64,000 nucleotides of DNA. Source: Malus domestica (lineage: Eukaryota; Streptophyta; Magnoliopsida; Rosales; Rosaceae). A model generated the notes under the pieces. It ran no database searches. It was not told the DNA's origin and saw only the letters and a list, made by a program, of their open reading frames with translations. Below, one piece after another: positions 1-9,728 of this stretch (position 1 is its first letter; the number at the start of each line of letters is the position of its first letter). The stretch covers positions 11,131,501 through 11,195,500 of the forward strand of contig NC_091673.1 of assembly GCF_042453785.1 (NCBI RefSeq), read 5' to 3'. The position numbers and the translations under genes are program-made.

Positions 1-436
1 AATTAATAAAAAATTCTTTAGTTTTGTTTATTGAAGAACTAGAACAATTTCATTTCATATTGTTTTTATTATGAAGTGGGATTAGTTTTTAAAATTCTTT
101 AAAAAAAATCAGTTATGAGAATTGGGATAATGATGAGTGGTTTCTTCAAACGTGGGAATATTTTTTATTTTTAAATAGGGCATGCTATACTAACCTGGCT
201 GTGAGGTTGTTGTAAAAAAATAGCAAAATTTATGTTTCTATAATTACTAAATTGCACATATTTTTTACTTAACTTCAATTTTGATGAGGGGGTTAAAATG
301 GTAATTTTCTGAAATTTTGGTTAACAATCAGAGTTTTATTAATAGGTAGTGTAGATTACGAATATAATGAAGATCAAAATTTCTTTACAAAAAATTATTA
401 TTTGTAATATTATTAGGAACCACTATATAAAAAAAT
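1..436. other. AT-rich spacer, no gene seen
   Basis: No reading frame of note, no recognisable RNA gene and no clear repeat boundary. It consists of AT-rich plant intergenic sequence running up to the left target duplication of the next SINE. Confidence 0.6.
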
Positions 437-449
437 AACGATGTTTAAT

Positions 450-656
450 AACCACCACGGATAACTCAGTATGTAGGGGCGAATTCCAGACCCGCATTTT
501 ATACGGTAAGTCCTATGTTCGATTCTTGGCGCTGGTGAATCACACGATGGTGGCTAGGAGTGGGCTGAAATACATTTGTGAAACTTTCTGATCCCAAAAA
601 ATAACTACGTTGACGAAGTCACCAGTTAGTCCCCTTATTGTAAAACAAAAAAGAAA
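450..656 (+). mobile_element. tRNA-like SINE with target duplication
   Basis: A short retroposon with a B-box-like stretch (TGTTCGATTCTTGG near 512) and an A-rich 3' end (around 640-656). It is flanked by a direct repeat AACGATGTTTAAT at 437-449 and 657-669, which reads as the target-site duplication. The orientation follows from the A-rich tail and the B box. The family name is not known to me. Confidence 0.6.
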
Positions 657-776
657 AACGATGTTTAATTACATTAAAATGTGGTGGCCAATATCAACTC
701 AAAAAAAATGTAGCCTATATTTGGGTTGACTAATGAACCTTGCGAGCAGACTTGAGATTAGCTAATTTGACTATAG

Positions 777-900
777 CAAAAAACTTGATGTAGAAGGACT
801 TCAAGGGATTGGCATAGGATTGGATGAACTTTGCCATCAAAACATTCTTTAACCCTCCCTCCCTTTGCTTCCTCCATCTCACAAACTTCTGATATGTCGA
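777..900 (-). pseudogene. Decayed fragment of HS1-type exon 1
   Basis: This stretch resembles the exon 1 and 5' leader of the HS1-type gene at 1867-3197. It shares the blocks AGGACTTCA, TTGGCATA, AACTTTGCCA and, most clearly, CCCTTTGCTTCCTCCATCTC followed by an AAACTTC..ATATG leader piece. Parts of the exon are deleted and the frame is lost, so it cannot encode the domain. It lies on the 3' side of the intact gene in the same orientation, which suggests an old tandem array. The relationship was judged by eye. Confidence 0.5.
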
Positions 901-1066
901 GTTCGATCATTTTAAGTGAAAGAATCATATATGAGGGATTTTAATTTTTTTGATGAATCAAAGAATATTCAATCAAGATTTTAAGTAATTATCTGATATT
1001 CAAGGTGTATTCAATTAGAATTATGAGATGGTTTATGTATGACAATTTAGTGAAGATCTGAGTCCT
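901..1066. repeat. Dispersed repeat with TATTCAAT motifs
   Basis: Repeated short blocks such as TATTCAATCAAGATTTTAAG and GTGTATTCAATTAGAATTAT. The same motifs recur at about 19011-19260, so this is a dispersed AT-rich element, probably the end region of a non-autonomous DNA transposon. Boundaries are not defined. Confidence 0.4.
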
Positions 1067-1866
1067 TAACGATATAACTCCAAAATAAAAGATCAATTTC
1101 CGGATTCATGACAAAAGATTTCGATCAAGTGAAACATAAGACGATCAGAATTCAAATCCTATCTTACTAAGGGGCAGAGTGTTACTGGTCGGGGGCCAGC
1201 TCTATCCGAGCCTCAAAAGTTACTTGTGAACTCACTAGATTCAGGGTATGCTGATATAAAAAACGAAGGTCCAACAACTTCCAAGTCCAAGTTAAACGAA
1301 TTAGATCGATTGGTCGTGAAGGGAACTTAATCTTTGCATCGCCACAGAATTGTACGAATAGAAGAGATAAGTATCTAATTCATCAACCTCCTACTTGGAC
1401 AAAAATGTGAAGTTAGGCCTCCATTTCGTCCAACATCACATACTAGTAGTGAGCAATCAAATCCAATCCAATTATAGGCACCAAACGTCGCCCAAATCTC
1501 CCTCTCCCAGTCTCTCTGAAGCCGCCCTCCGCTGGATCCTCAGAGGAACTGATGCTCTAAGCATAATGCTATGGAGCAAAACACCAGTAAGGAATACTAT
1601 GGACTTGAAGCAGTCCAATGTAACTATATAAGAAATTTAACCGAGTATTGAATCGATTCAATAGCATCAACACCAATACAAAGCAATGCAGTGAAAATTT
1701 GAGGCACAACCAATGACAGACCTGAATCAAACAGACCTGAATTATTTGATTTTACTCACGGTTTGTAAATCAGATAAAACAGACCTGAATCAACCTCTAA
1801 CACAGAAGCTTAAGTTCCACCAGGAGAAACAACACGACATACGACACCTGGGATGGTCCTTCCGAT
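1067..1866. other. Spacer downstream of HS1 gene, nothing recognised
   Basis: This holds the 3' flank of the HS1-type gene on the minus strand. An open frame at 1395-1631 has no recognisable domain and no gene-like context. No RNA gene or clear transposon end is visible. Confidence 0.5.
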
Positions 1867-3197
1867 TTAAACATGAACTGTAGTTGGTTTGTAATCGATC
1901 ACAATGACCTTCTCCAAATTGGAAAGGAGCAAATTTGCAAAGTCAACGTGGGCAGGATGGGCTACGTACTCTGCGACACCCTCCGTACTCTCAAAGGTTG
2001 ACTCAAAGACATGAGTGAAACCTTGATGCAGGTTCTCAAAGCTCACGTCCTTTCCCCTGATCACAAAAACATGAATCAAATACTTACACAATTCATTGCA
2101 GCTTGTCTAACTCAGGAGAACTTGTTCGATATGTTTAAGGGAATGGGAACGCCATACATGAACAACGACTAGAAAATCATGGTCGAATAATCTATGAAAT
2201 GCTAAATAACTATCTCAGGTTAAAAAAAAAGGCATTCTAGCGATGTCCAGCTCTTTGATCATAATACTAAATGGCCTCGTTTGGTCAAGAGGACCCAATT
2301 TACATGGTTATCCATTCAAATCCAATCCTTGAGACCAAACGAGGCCTATGTGCTTGGTACAAGCAACTACAGTGTGATATGCCAAATGTGGCAAAAATAT
2401 CCAAACATATCCACCAACTAAAAATTGGGAATATTTTTTGCTCACCGCTCTCAAGTGATGGTGATTCTCACCAATCTATTTATCCCCGTAGATGAGTTTA
2501 AATTCGAGACCTGTGTAGTGAACAGACACAAATCTCAAAATTTAAACTCATCCAACGGTAATAAAATAAGATGGTGAGCATTGTGAGCAAAAATACAACC
2601 ATAAAAATTAGCTTTTTTCCAAGAGAAAAACTGCAACTTTAACCAATAGCTGATGCTTCAACCCCTTTCAAGCATCAAATTTTTACTAAAGCTGCACTCT
2701 TTTGAAAAGCTAAATTTTGCCTAAAAATCTAGGATCTTGAGGACCCATCAGACTCCCAGAGTCAAATCAGCATCAACAACTCTAATTTCTTTTCACAATG
2801 AAGGGTCAGACTAATGCAAAGCTAGTCTAAATCAAAGGTCAGATAACCAAGGCCAAACTAAATAGACAACTTCCCAGGTTAACAAATTTCAATTAAAATT
2901 AATCAGATTAAAAAATGCATCGAGATTCAAGTCTTTAAATTGGTAGCTCCATCGGTGAATTTCCGAGCAAAAAATGAATGAAGTTCCAAGCAAGAACATT
3001 AAGATTTAAAAGAGATTAGATTACAAGTAACTAGGAAATTGATGCTATGATTATTACCAGTTGAAAGACTTCATGGGTTCGATGAGATTGACGAGGTTGG
3101 CATAACCTTTGATGAGTTCTTCGATCTTACTTTCTGAGATTCCGTCCTTAAACTTTGCCAGCAGTACATGCTTCACCAATCCCTTTGCTTCCTCCAT
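1867..3197 (-). CDS. HS1: HS1-type stress-response A/B-barrel (Dabb) protein
   Basis: Two exons: 3058-3197 and 1867-2056, joined within the Trp codon of MKSFNW|GKDVS. Donor CTG|GTAATA and acceptor CAG|GGGAAA are canonical. The product is 109 aa, one dimeric alpha+beta barrel domain, which is normal for this family. Hallmarks are KHVLLAKFKDG near the N terminus, EELIKGYANLVNLIEPMKS, then ENLHQGFTHVFESTFES, YVAHPAHVDFA and the C-terminal EKVIVIDYKPT. In Arabidopsis the relative HS1 is a small heat-stable protein with reported antimicrobial activity; other members are stress-induced. The start at 3197 (MEEAKGLVK) is the family start, although the frame stays open upstream to 3350 through a GA repeat. 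The single intron holds two small fold-back elements. Two damaged exon-1 relatives lie at 777-900 and 4563-5555. Confidence 0.93.
2273..2346. repeat. 74-bp hairpin with 14-bp perfect arms in HS1 intron
   Basis: GGCCTCGTTTGGTC at 2273-2286 is repeated as its exact reverse complement at 2333-2346. The termini resemble those of plant fold-back DNA elements. It lies inside the HS1 intron. Confidence 0.6.
2430..2595. repeat. Fold-back MITE-like element in HS1 intron
   Basis: The left end, TTTTTTGCTCACC, pairs with the right end, GGTGAGCATTGTGAGCAAAAA. Inside, GATGAGTTTAAATT pairs with AATTTAAACTCATC, so the whole unit can fold back. No coding capacity. Target duplication not resolved. Confidence 0.5.
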
Positions 3198-3290
3198 CTC
3201 TCTCTCTCTCTCTCTCACCAAACTTCGTATATGCTTCACCACTCTCTCTCTCTCTCTCTCTCTCTCCCCACCAAACTTCGTATATGCACC
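3188..3290. repeat. Two TC/GA tracts and duplicated leader of HS1
   Basis: The leader of the HS1-type gene holds two TC tracts (GA on the coding strand), each followed by a copy of CACCAAACTTCGTATATGC. It is therefore a small tandem duplication of a GA tract plus a short leader piece. GA tracts in plant leaders are known binding sites for BBR/BPC proteins; that role here is inference. Confidence 0.6.
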
Positions 3291-3361
3291 TCTCTTTACT
3301 ATACATGTATTGTAAAGGAAACGACGTGTCGTGTGATTTTGTGGACTCAAATTCTTTTACA

Positions 3362-3552
3362 TTCTTCTTTTTTTTTTATTATTATTTTTTTTAGTACATT
3401 GATATTTTTATACTAGGGGGAAGATGAGTTCGGCTAAGCAACACAATGGGCAGCCTAATTTGGTATCGAATTCGTCATCTATGAGATTCAAATTTAAGAC
3501 CTCTCACTTTCGAGTAAAGAGGAATATCACTAGACCGTAGTACTGAGTGGCT
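3362..3552 (-). mobile_element. tRNA-derived SINE (family with B box GGTTCGAATCTC)
   Basis: On the minus strand it begins near GCCACTCAGTACTACGG and runs through the degenerate B-box region TTTGAATCTCAT, then to an A-rich end near 3362-3380. It matches the better-defined copy at 4131-4299 over most of its length and the older copy at 58427-58593. No clean target duplication seen; the right end abuts the MITE at 3562. Confidence 0.6.
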
Positions 3553-3561
3553 TATCTATTA

Positions 3562-4314
3562 GAGCAACTCCGCCCCATCAATCTCCTAGGCTATTGGGCA
3601 ATCCAATAAAAAAGGATCCAGCCCTTCCCAATAACTTGAGCTCCAAGGAGCCCAACATAGCCCTCAGCCCTTATCGTCTGGCCGGTGACTGAGTGGAGTA
3701 ACGTTAGCCACAATTTTTTTTTTTTGCACCAGCATGCGTGAGGAAGGGTGGGTCCCCTGACAGGATTTCAAGGATCGGACCCACGTGCAAGCGCACTAAG
3801 TGGGTTTGGATTAGAGGGCTACGTGGCTCTTCCTTAGCTGTTGGATTTCCAATGGCTATATTTTAAAATTTTGAAATCCAGCCTCAACGGCTAGATGATG
3901 TGTCACACTTTCGATCGTTGGATTTCAATTGTAAGCCAACTGTCCAGTTTAATTAAGTTAAAAAATAAAAAAATATATATTTGGTGTGTTTTTGTAAGTT
4001 CATTTGTTAAAAATCTACTCGAGAATCTATCCAAAAAATTGTAGCACTTGGGCAGTTACTGTTCGCTAAAGCCTTGCTCAATAGCCTGGGGGTAATAGCC
4101 TAGGGATATTTTAGGGGTGGAGTTGCTCTTTTTTTTAGTACATCGATATTTACACCAGGGGCCAGGGAATGAGAGTTTGGCTAAGTCACACAATGGACAA
4201 CCTAATTTGGTATCGAATTCGCCATCAACGAGATTCGAACCTAAGACATCTCACTTCCAAGTGAAGAGGAATATTACCAGACCGTAGTACTGAGTGGCCG
4301 GGGTGGAGTTGCTC
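3562..4314. mobile_element. TTA-flanked MITE (PIF/Harbinger type) holding a SINE
   Basis: The terminal inverted repeats are GAGCAACTCCGCCCC on the left and GGGGTGGAGTTGCTC on the right, followed inward by related blocks (CTAGGCTATTGGGCAA versus its complement near 4070-4100). Direct TTA repeats flank it at 3559-3561 and 4315-4317. A three-base TTA/TAA duplication is the mark of PIF/Harbinger elements. It is non-coding. A SINE sits within its right terminal repeat, so the element is older than that SINE. Confidence 0.7.
4131..4299 (-). mobile_element. SINE nested in MITE, 17-bp target duplication
   Basis: The minus strand starts GGCCACTCAGTACTACGG, carries the Pol III B box GGTTCGAATCTCG and ends in a short A-rich tail. 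The 17-bp direct repeat GGGGTGGAGTTGCTCTT flanks it at 4114-4130 and 4300-4316, a clear target duplication made inside the terminal repeat of the surrounding MITE. Confidence 0.85.
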
Positions 4315-4562
4315 TTAACTATAGTTTTGAGAAAGAAAAAAACAGTACCAGTGTGAAGGGAACTGAAAAAAAATGAAAAAGATAGGGTGGAAGGGGACTT
4401 TACATATGCTCTGGTGTATCTTATATGCTTGGATTTTTTGCCGTTAAATTCATAACCAATGATTATGATCCAATAAACAAGATTTAACGGTCAAAACTCT
4501 AGGCGTATAGGATATAGCGGAGCATATTAGAATTTTCGAGTGTGGAAGGAGTTTGGTATTAC

Positions 4563-5555
4563 TAGTGGAAAGACTTCATGGGTTCGATGAGATTGATGAG
4601 GTTGGCATACCCTTTGATTAGGGCCGGCCCAGGCCCAGTGTGGGCAGGGTGGCCGTTCGGGGCCCAAAAAATTTTGGGGCACCAAAATTATTAAAGTGGT
4701 ATATTTATATATGTTTTCATAAGAGTATATAAAATTTGTTTTGATGACAAAATAATAATAATTAGAATTGGTGGTTTTGTCATTTGAAAATAATGAAGAG
4801 GTCTTGGGTTCAAAATACTACATGTGCTTATTTACTTTCCAAGTTTTACAAATTTCTTTTCATAAGAGTATAAATTTATAAATTTTGGTTAAATGATCAA
4901 GAAGTTTAATTAGAAGCAATGATATTTGTTGTGTAAAATTAACAAGATTTCCGAAGTTCGAAATACTATATATGCTTGTTTATTTTTTTTAATTTTTACG
5001 AATATTTGTTTGGTTGTTAATTTATTTTTAGTTACTAATTAGTATTTATGTGGGTTGCTATTTTTAAATATTCGTTTGAATTCAAGTCTAATCTTCTACA
5101 AAGAGTAATACGTAGACCAACTTTTTAGAGCAAATTTGCAAATCATATGACGTGTCATCAAAATGTTTAATTTAGTGCCCATTCATTACTTATATATATT
5201 AATTAAAGACTTGAAAACATCATTATTTTTTAGTCTCATATTGACAAGGTTAGTAAATAAGAAAAAACACCTCACGATTTATACAAAAAACACTTTAAAA
5301 GTTCAAATGGAAAACAAAACTCATCGTCTTTCTGTGTTTCTAAATTATTGAGTTTGAACTGCTTTTCTAAGTATAATTTTATTGATGTCTTACATGTGAA
5401 TATAAATAATTTTATTATATGAAGTTAGGACACATTTTTTTGCATTGCGCCGGGCCTCAAATTTCTCTAGACCGGCCCTGCCTTTGATGAGTTTCCTCAA
5501 TCCGACTTTCTGCGATTCCACCTTTGAACTTTGTTAGCAATATACAGTATGTTTT
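4563..5555 (-). pseudogene. HS1-type exon 1 relic split by a hAT element
   Basis: The outer parts, 4563-4618 and 5489-5555, align with exon 1 of the HS1-type gene (TGGAAAGACTTCATGGG, GAGATTGATGAGGTTGGCAT, then TTTCTGCGATTCCACC and TTTGAACTTTGTTAGCA). The splice-donor region is also recognisable at 4551-4563. The exon is interrupted by the 862-bp element at 4619-5480, and the start-codon region has degenerated. It is a dead duplicate of HS1, on the 5' side of the intact gene. Confidence 0.75.
4619..5480. mobile_element. Non-autonomous hAT element with 8-bp target duplication
   Basis: CCTTTGAT flanks the element at 4611-4618 and 5481-5488. The ends are TAGGGCCGGCC on the left and, read inward from the right, CAGGGCCGGTC, so they share AGGGCCGG as terminal repeat. 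Eight-base duplications and short imperfect ends are typical of hAT. The interior is AT-rich with no transposase frame, hence non-autonomous. It lies inside the HS1 exon-1 relic. Confidence 0.8.
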
Positions 5556-5964
5556 TCCATTTTCTCCCCACATATCACTAATAGCTTGGAGCAAAGATGT
5601 TACAAGGATTTGCAAAACGAGCACTTTGGATCAGTTAAAGTGGTGCTATGCATTTATAGGAAGCTGTTATCTTTGTGTAAGTAGCAAATGTAAGTCTGAA
5701 GTAGCTTAATCTTGTAACATAATTGTGATTTCGGTAAGGGAAGCTTTTGTCATTTAGCCCTTCATTGATTCTAAATTTTCAGTCTATTTGTTACCACTCA
5801 TCTTTACCGACATTTGTACAAAATTGTATAAAAGATTAGTTATGCAAATTTGTAGTTGTATTCTTATATCAATGATATTACAATTTGTTTTCTCACCAAA
5901 AAAAGAAAAAGAAATATGAAATTGAAATATGGGTGCCCGTACCATACGAGGCATCCTTTTTTTA

Positions 5965-6120
5965 AAGGCAACTTTAACGAAAAGCTCACAGTATTGTTCA
6001 TTTTAACGAAAAACTATATCTTTACATTAAAAAGTCAATCCTAGTACTATTTACTTTACCTTTTATTTTATTCTTATCGTTAAAACTTAAGTTTTCAAAT
6101 CATTTTCATTAGTTTTTCTT
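5965..6120 (+). repeat. Short MITE, 'TTTAACGAAAAGCTC' family, copy A
   Basis: About 155 bp starting with TTTAACGAAAAGCTCACAG and ending CATTTTCATTAGTTTTTCTT. Further copies lie at 51205-51360, 55293-55445 and 56195-56352. Its two halves are partly complementary (TTTTAACGA... versus ...CGTTAAAACT). No coding capacity. Confidence 0.6.
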
Positions 6121-6573
6121 TTTTTAAAAACACAATTTGTAACTTTGACACCAATGAATTAGGCTGGCATTGTTTTCAGATGCCACCAATGTATTAAGGG
6201 TAGCTATTGTTACAATAGAGATTTCTACATAGGACGTGTACTCCTATTTGGTGGCTGCATGGTGTCAATTGAGGTTTGCCACCAATGTCAGTGCCTGCTC
6301 TTTATAATAGACACCAAACGTAAGGTGTTCTTTAGCCAAAATTCTAGTAGTGATATCTTAAAGAAACTACAAATCCAAGTACATAATAGCATCGTTTTAT
6401 TCGCAAACTCGGTTGCACGTTACAAACACAACCCCATATAGACTTATGGAGTATATATAATAGAAAGTGTAGTTTCCTACACACACAAGTTGGTGTAGGT
6501 AGTATAGCTATTAATACATAGAAGTCTGGCTTTCAAAGCCAAATCGGCGTCACATTACCCCGGGACTAGTTGA
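6121..6573. other. Spacer before the galactinol synthase 3' end
   Basis: AT-rich sequence with short open frames without recognisable domains. The part next to 6574 should be the 3' untranslated region of galactinol synthase. Confidence 0.5.
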
Positions 6574-8518
6574 TCAAGCTGCAGAAGGTGCACTTATTTG
6601 CTCATCAACGTCAGTCCCAGATAATCTGGAAATAAAGGGTGGAAGCTTTACATGCTCGTCATCCTTCTCCACACGATCATCCACATCATCATCATTCTTG
6701 TAATCCAGTGAAGGGTCATCATAAATATCCCACCATTTCTTCACCAGCATCTTGATGTCCTCTCTCTCCATATACTGTTCATTTCCTGTGTACCTCCATG
6801 GCTTTGATCCCTGCATCCCACTCAATTTAATCAAACTTCGGTTCCATGTCATACATATATTGTCAGACTGAATTTTAAATGTTTATTATGGCAAAAATCC
6901 ACTCAATCAATAATCCAGTCTCATATGAAAACTAAATTATTTAGGTAATCTTTGTATGTGACTGGATTTGAAGTTCTATTTTGGCAAAAATCAACTTCAT
7001 CAATGATCAAGATTCACACTCTTGATTACATGATTCCGTAACGAAAATTGAATGATATTTAAAATCAAATTAGTGTTTTGTACTGGCAAAAATCAACTCC
7101 ATCAATAATTCACATTTAGTTTGGTTAGAGAATATTTTCTTGTTCGTAGCGAAAATTGGATGAGCTTTAATTGTTACATACCGCAGCACAATAGTGAACA
7201 ACCTTCACTTTGTCAAGGTCGACATTCTCAGGGTGGCGCCACAACATAGCCAAAACAAGATTGTATATAGGTGGGATAGGACTGTATACGTCCCTGAAGA
7301 ACATGTTCAGAAAGTCCTGCATATGGTCATCAAAATTATTGTTCAAGTCGGAATGAATTTTTTTTTCTCAAAGAAACCCAAAATAACATGCGTTTTTGGC
7401 GCAATTAATTACGACATCAACACAAAAAATATAAGCAGACGATCCTGCTATTACCTGCTCGGCGAACAAGGAAGGAGGGGTGACTTGGAGGGTCTCTAGC
7501 AGATCATGGCAAGTTAGAACACAAGGCTCAAAGACAAACATGCCGGCATTGAAGTAACGTGGTGGTGGTGAGCCCAACTCGGCCGGCCACTGCACCTTCT
7601 CCGGGCACTGCTGGCAGTACCCAATCTTGTACTGAGGAGATTCACTCCATGTCTTCTCACAAAAGCAATCCATCACAGCATAAAAATTGCCCTCGGGCAT
7701 GTCGAAAAGGTGATCAATGTTTTCAAACACTTGAATGTCTCCATCCAAGTATATCATCTTCTCATACTCCACAAACTACAAGTTAATACACATAAATAAT
7801 CAAATTTTACACATATGGTAGTTGCATGATTGAAATGCACTAATGACTTATAAATCATGTAAATGGAAAACGTTGTCTTGTCTCACCATAACAAGTTTCG
7901 TTTATAGAATATGAAAGTTCTGAACCACTAATTATGTAGAATATTAATTAAATATATTGTTTAAATTGCACCGATAATATATTAAACATGTTTAAACTGC
8001 ATCGACAATCAGTTTAAATTGCACCGACAACATGTTTAAATTGCACCGACGGCACTAAGAATATGCTTAACATGCTTAAACTGCACCGACAATCAATTTA
8101 AACTACACCGACGGCAACAATATGTTTAACATGCTTAAACTGCACCGACAATCAATTTAAACTGCATTGACAACATATTTAAATTGCACCGACGGCATCG
8201 ACAATACATTTGATGAGAGAATATTACCTCCCAAATACGAAGCTTGGAGTAATTGATGACATAATAAGCCATGGCAAATTGGGTTTGGCTTTCAGGAGGG
8301 TACACAGGGTCAATTGCATGAACAATGCATCCTTGAGAGTGGAGAATCTGAAGGTGGTCCTCAGGAACATCAGGCAGGACAGCCACCACAAGAGGATATG
8401 CAGATTTGGCCTTCCTTAGGCCCTTGGCAAGGCCAACCACACCTTTCCAATAGTCTCCATTGCCAGCCAAAAAGGTCACATAGGCCCTCTTGGGACCGTT
8501 TGTCTCTGCAGGGGACAT
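6574..8518 (-). CDS. GolS: Galactinol synthase
   Basis: UDP-galactose:myo-inositol galactosyltransferase (EC 2.4.1.123, glycosyltransferase family 8), the first committed step of raffinose-family oligosaccharide synthesis, cytosolic. Four exons: 8228-8518, 7455-7775, 7182-7316 and 6574-6810, all with GT..AG introns and all in phase 0, giving 327 aa, the usual family size. Visible marks: RAYVTFLAGNGDYWKGVVGL near residue 11, the metal- and nucleotide-binding D-G-D at 108-110 in MIYLDGDIQVFENIDHLF, FYAVMDCFCEKTW, RYFNAGMFVFEP, LFAEQDFLNMFF across the exon 2/3 junction, VKVVHYCAAGSKPWRYTG across exon 3/4, and the conserved hydrophobic C terminus APSAA. Members respond to drought, cold and heat. 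Intron 1 carries a minisatellite. Intact as far as can be seen. Confidence 0.96.
7955..8212. repeat. Minisatellite in intron 1 of galactinol synthase
   Basis: At least nine copies of a block like TTTAAACTGCACCGAC, spaced by short variable pieces (AATCAA, AACATG, GGCAACAATATG). A higher-order unit of about 60 bp (CATGCTTAAACTGCACCGAC...) is visible twice near 8061-8160. It occupies more than half of the intron. Confidence 0.8.
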
Positions 8519-8620
8519 CTCTGGATAAAAGTAGGGGAAGAGATTGCAGAAAATTTGAGAAGATTATCAGAAGAAGAGAACAAGAAAATTAGATGTTGAG
8601 GAGAAGTAGTAGGCATCAGT

Positions 8621-8627
8621 TTATATA
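8621..8627 (-). promoter_or_regulatory. TATA box of galactinol synthase
   Basis: The minus strand reads CTCTATATAAACTG, a TATA box about 105 bases upstream of the start codon at 8518. This leaves room for a normal plant 5' leader. The assignment is by position and motif only. Confidence 0.6.
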
Positions 8628-8949
8628 GAGGGATGAATGAAAAGATTGTGGGTGTGGTGGCATGAATATGGAAAAAAAATTACGAGGTGGAAAGTTTTGA
8701 GTGAAGAAAATGATTCTTTGCAATCCTTTAAAATTTCAACATGTGGCAAGAACAAAGTGACATGTGTAATAGGTTAAGAAGAAGACCCCAACTTCTCAGA
8801 CAATTTACTATTTGCACTCATTTTCTAACACATAACCTACGACATAATAATATGGTAATAATTAACACTAAATAAAATATTATGTTTATGAGGCTTAATT
8901 TTTCCTCTTTGAGCTCAATTCTCAACCCGCAACATATTTTAATGATTTG

Positions 8950-9480
8950 ATATTTGGTAGAGATATGATAATATATCTACTATGTATATGTACTAAAAGT
9001 CACTATCGATGTCGAATAGGGTTATATTTTAGTTTAACTATTATTGTGAAAGAAAATTTAAGAAGAAATGCGAGTTTGATGATGGCTGTTATGAAGGGAC
9101 TGGGGGATGATTCTTCCTCCTACGGCCCTATTGTAAATGACTTGAGATGGTTCCTTGCAGAAATGCCGCACCCGACGGTTAGCCATGTTCAACAGGAAGG
9201 AAGTGAGGCGGCACATCGGCTTGCTAGGATGGGTATTAGTAGCTCTCAGGAGTTTGTGTGGTTTGAGGAACCTCCGGATTTGATTCAGGATATATTAGTT
9301 GAGGAGGGTTTGTAATTTGTTGGTTTATTGTTGTTGATTGTTCATTTGAGGATAGGTTTCCACTATGTGCGGGACACTATTTTCCTTAGATCAGGTTGAA
9401 AGCCCTGGTAAGATTTTTATCGAGACTCATTGAGCATACTATCCCCAGGATCCTCACGAAGTGGATCCTCATTCACTTGT
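8950..9480 (+). mobile_element. 3' remnant of an L1-type LINE (RNase H-like end)
   Basis: The open frame 8947-9315 contains, in its second half, the end of the RNase H-like domain common in plant non-LTR elements. Recognisable pieces are PTVSHVQQEGSEAAHRLARM, FVWFEEPPDLI and DILVEEGL, followed by a stop. The first 35 residues or so are unrelated AT-rich sequence. The stretch after the stop to about 9480 looks like the element's 3' untranslated part. The reverse transcriptase is absent, so the copy is truncated and dead. It belongs to a different LINE clade from the RTE element that follows. Confidence 0.6.
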
Positions 9481-9710
9481 AACCACTATACTACACAAAC
9501 CACTTGTGATATAATTTACTTTAATATATATATATACACATATACATATATATATATAATATTCTTTATGTTCTAATATAAATGACACAAATTGTTATGT
9601 ATGTCATTTTTGGCTGAAAAAAAAGAGAGCCTTTTATATTATTTATTTAAGGTAAAACAATAGTAATTTTATTAATAATTAATAAAGTACAATCTTCAAA
9701 TTAAAAATCA

Positions 9711-9728
9711 TGATTGAGATTCAGAGGT
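9711..9728 (+). repeat. Left target-site duplication of LINE insertion
   Basis: TGATTGAGATTCAGAGGT here matches 16816-16833 except for one base (A versus G). The second copy follows directly after the TTG-repeat tail of the LINE 3' end, as expected for a target duplication enclosing the whole 9729-16815 block. Confidence 0.75.

Noticed and set aside
3109..3416. Plus-strand frames opposite HS1 exon 1
   Set aside because: Shadow frames of the HS1 exon and of the TC tracts (Ser-Leu repeats).
7955..8212. CRISPR-like spaced repeats
   Set aside because: Repeats are short and variable, spacers are not unique, and the array sits in a plant intron; it is a minisatellite.
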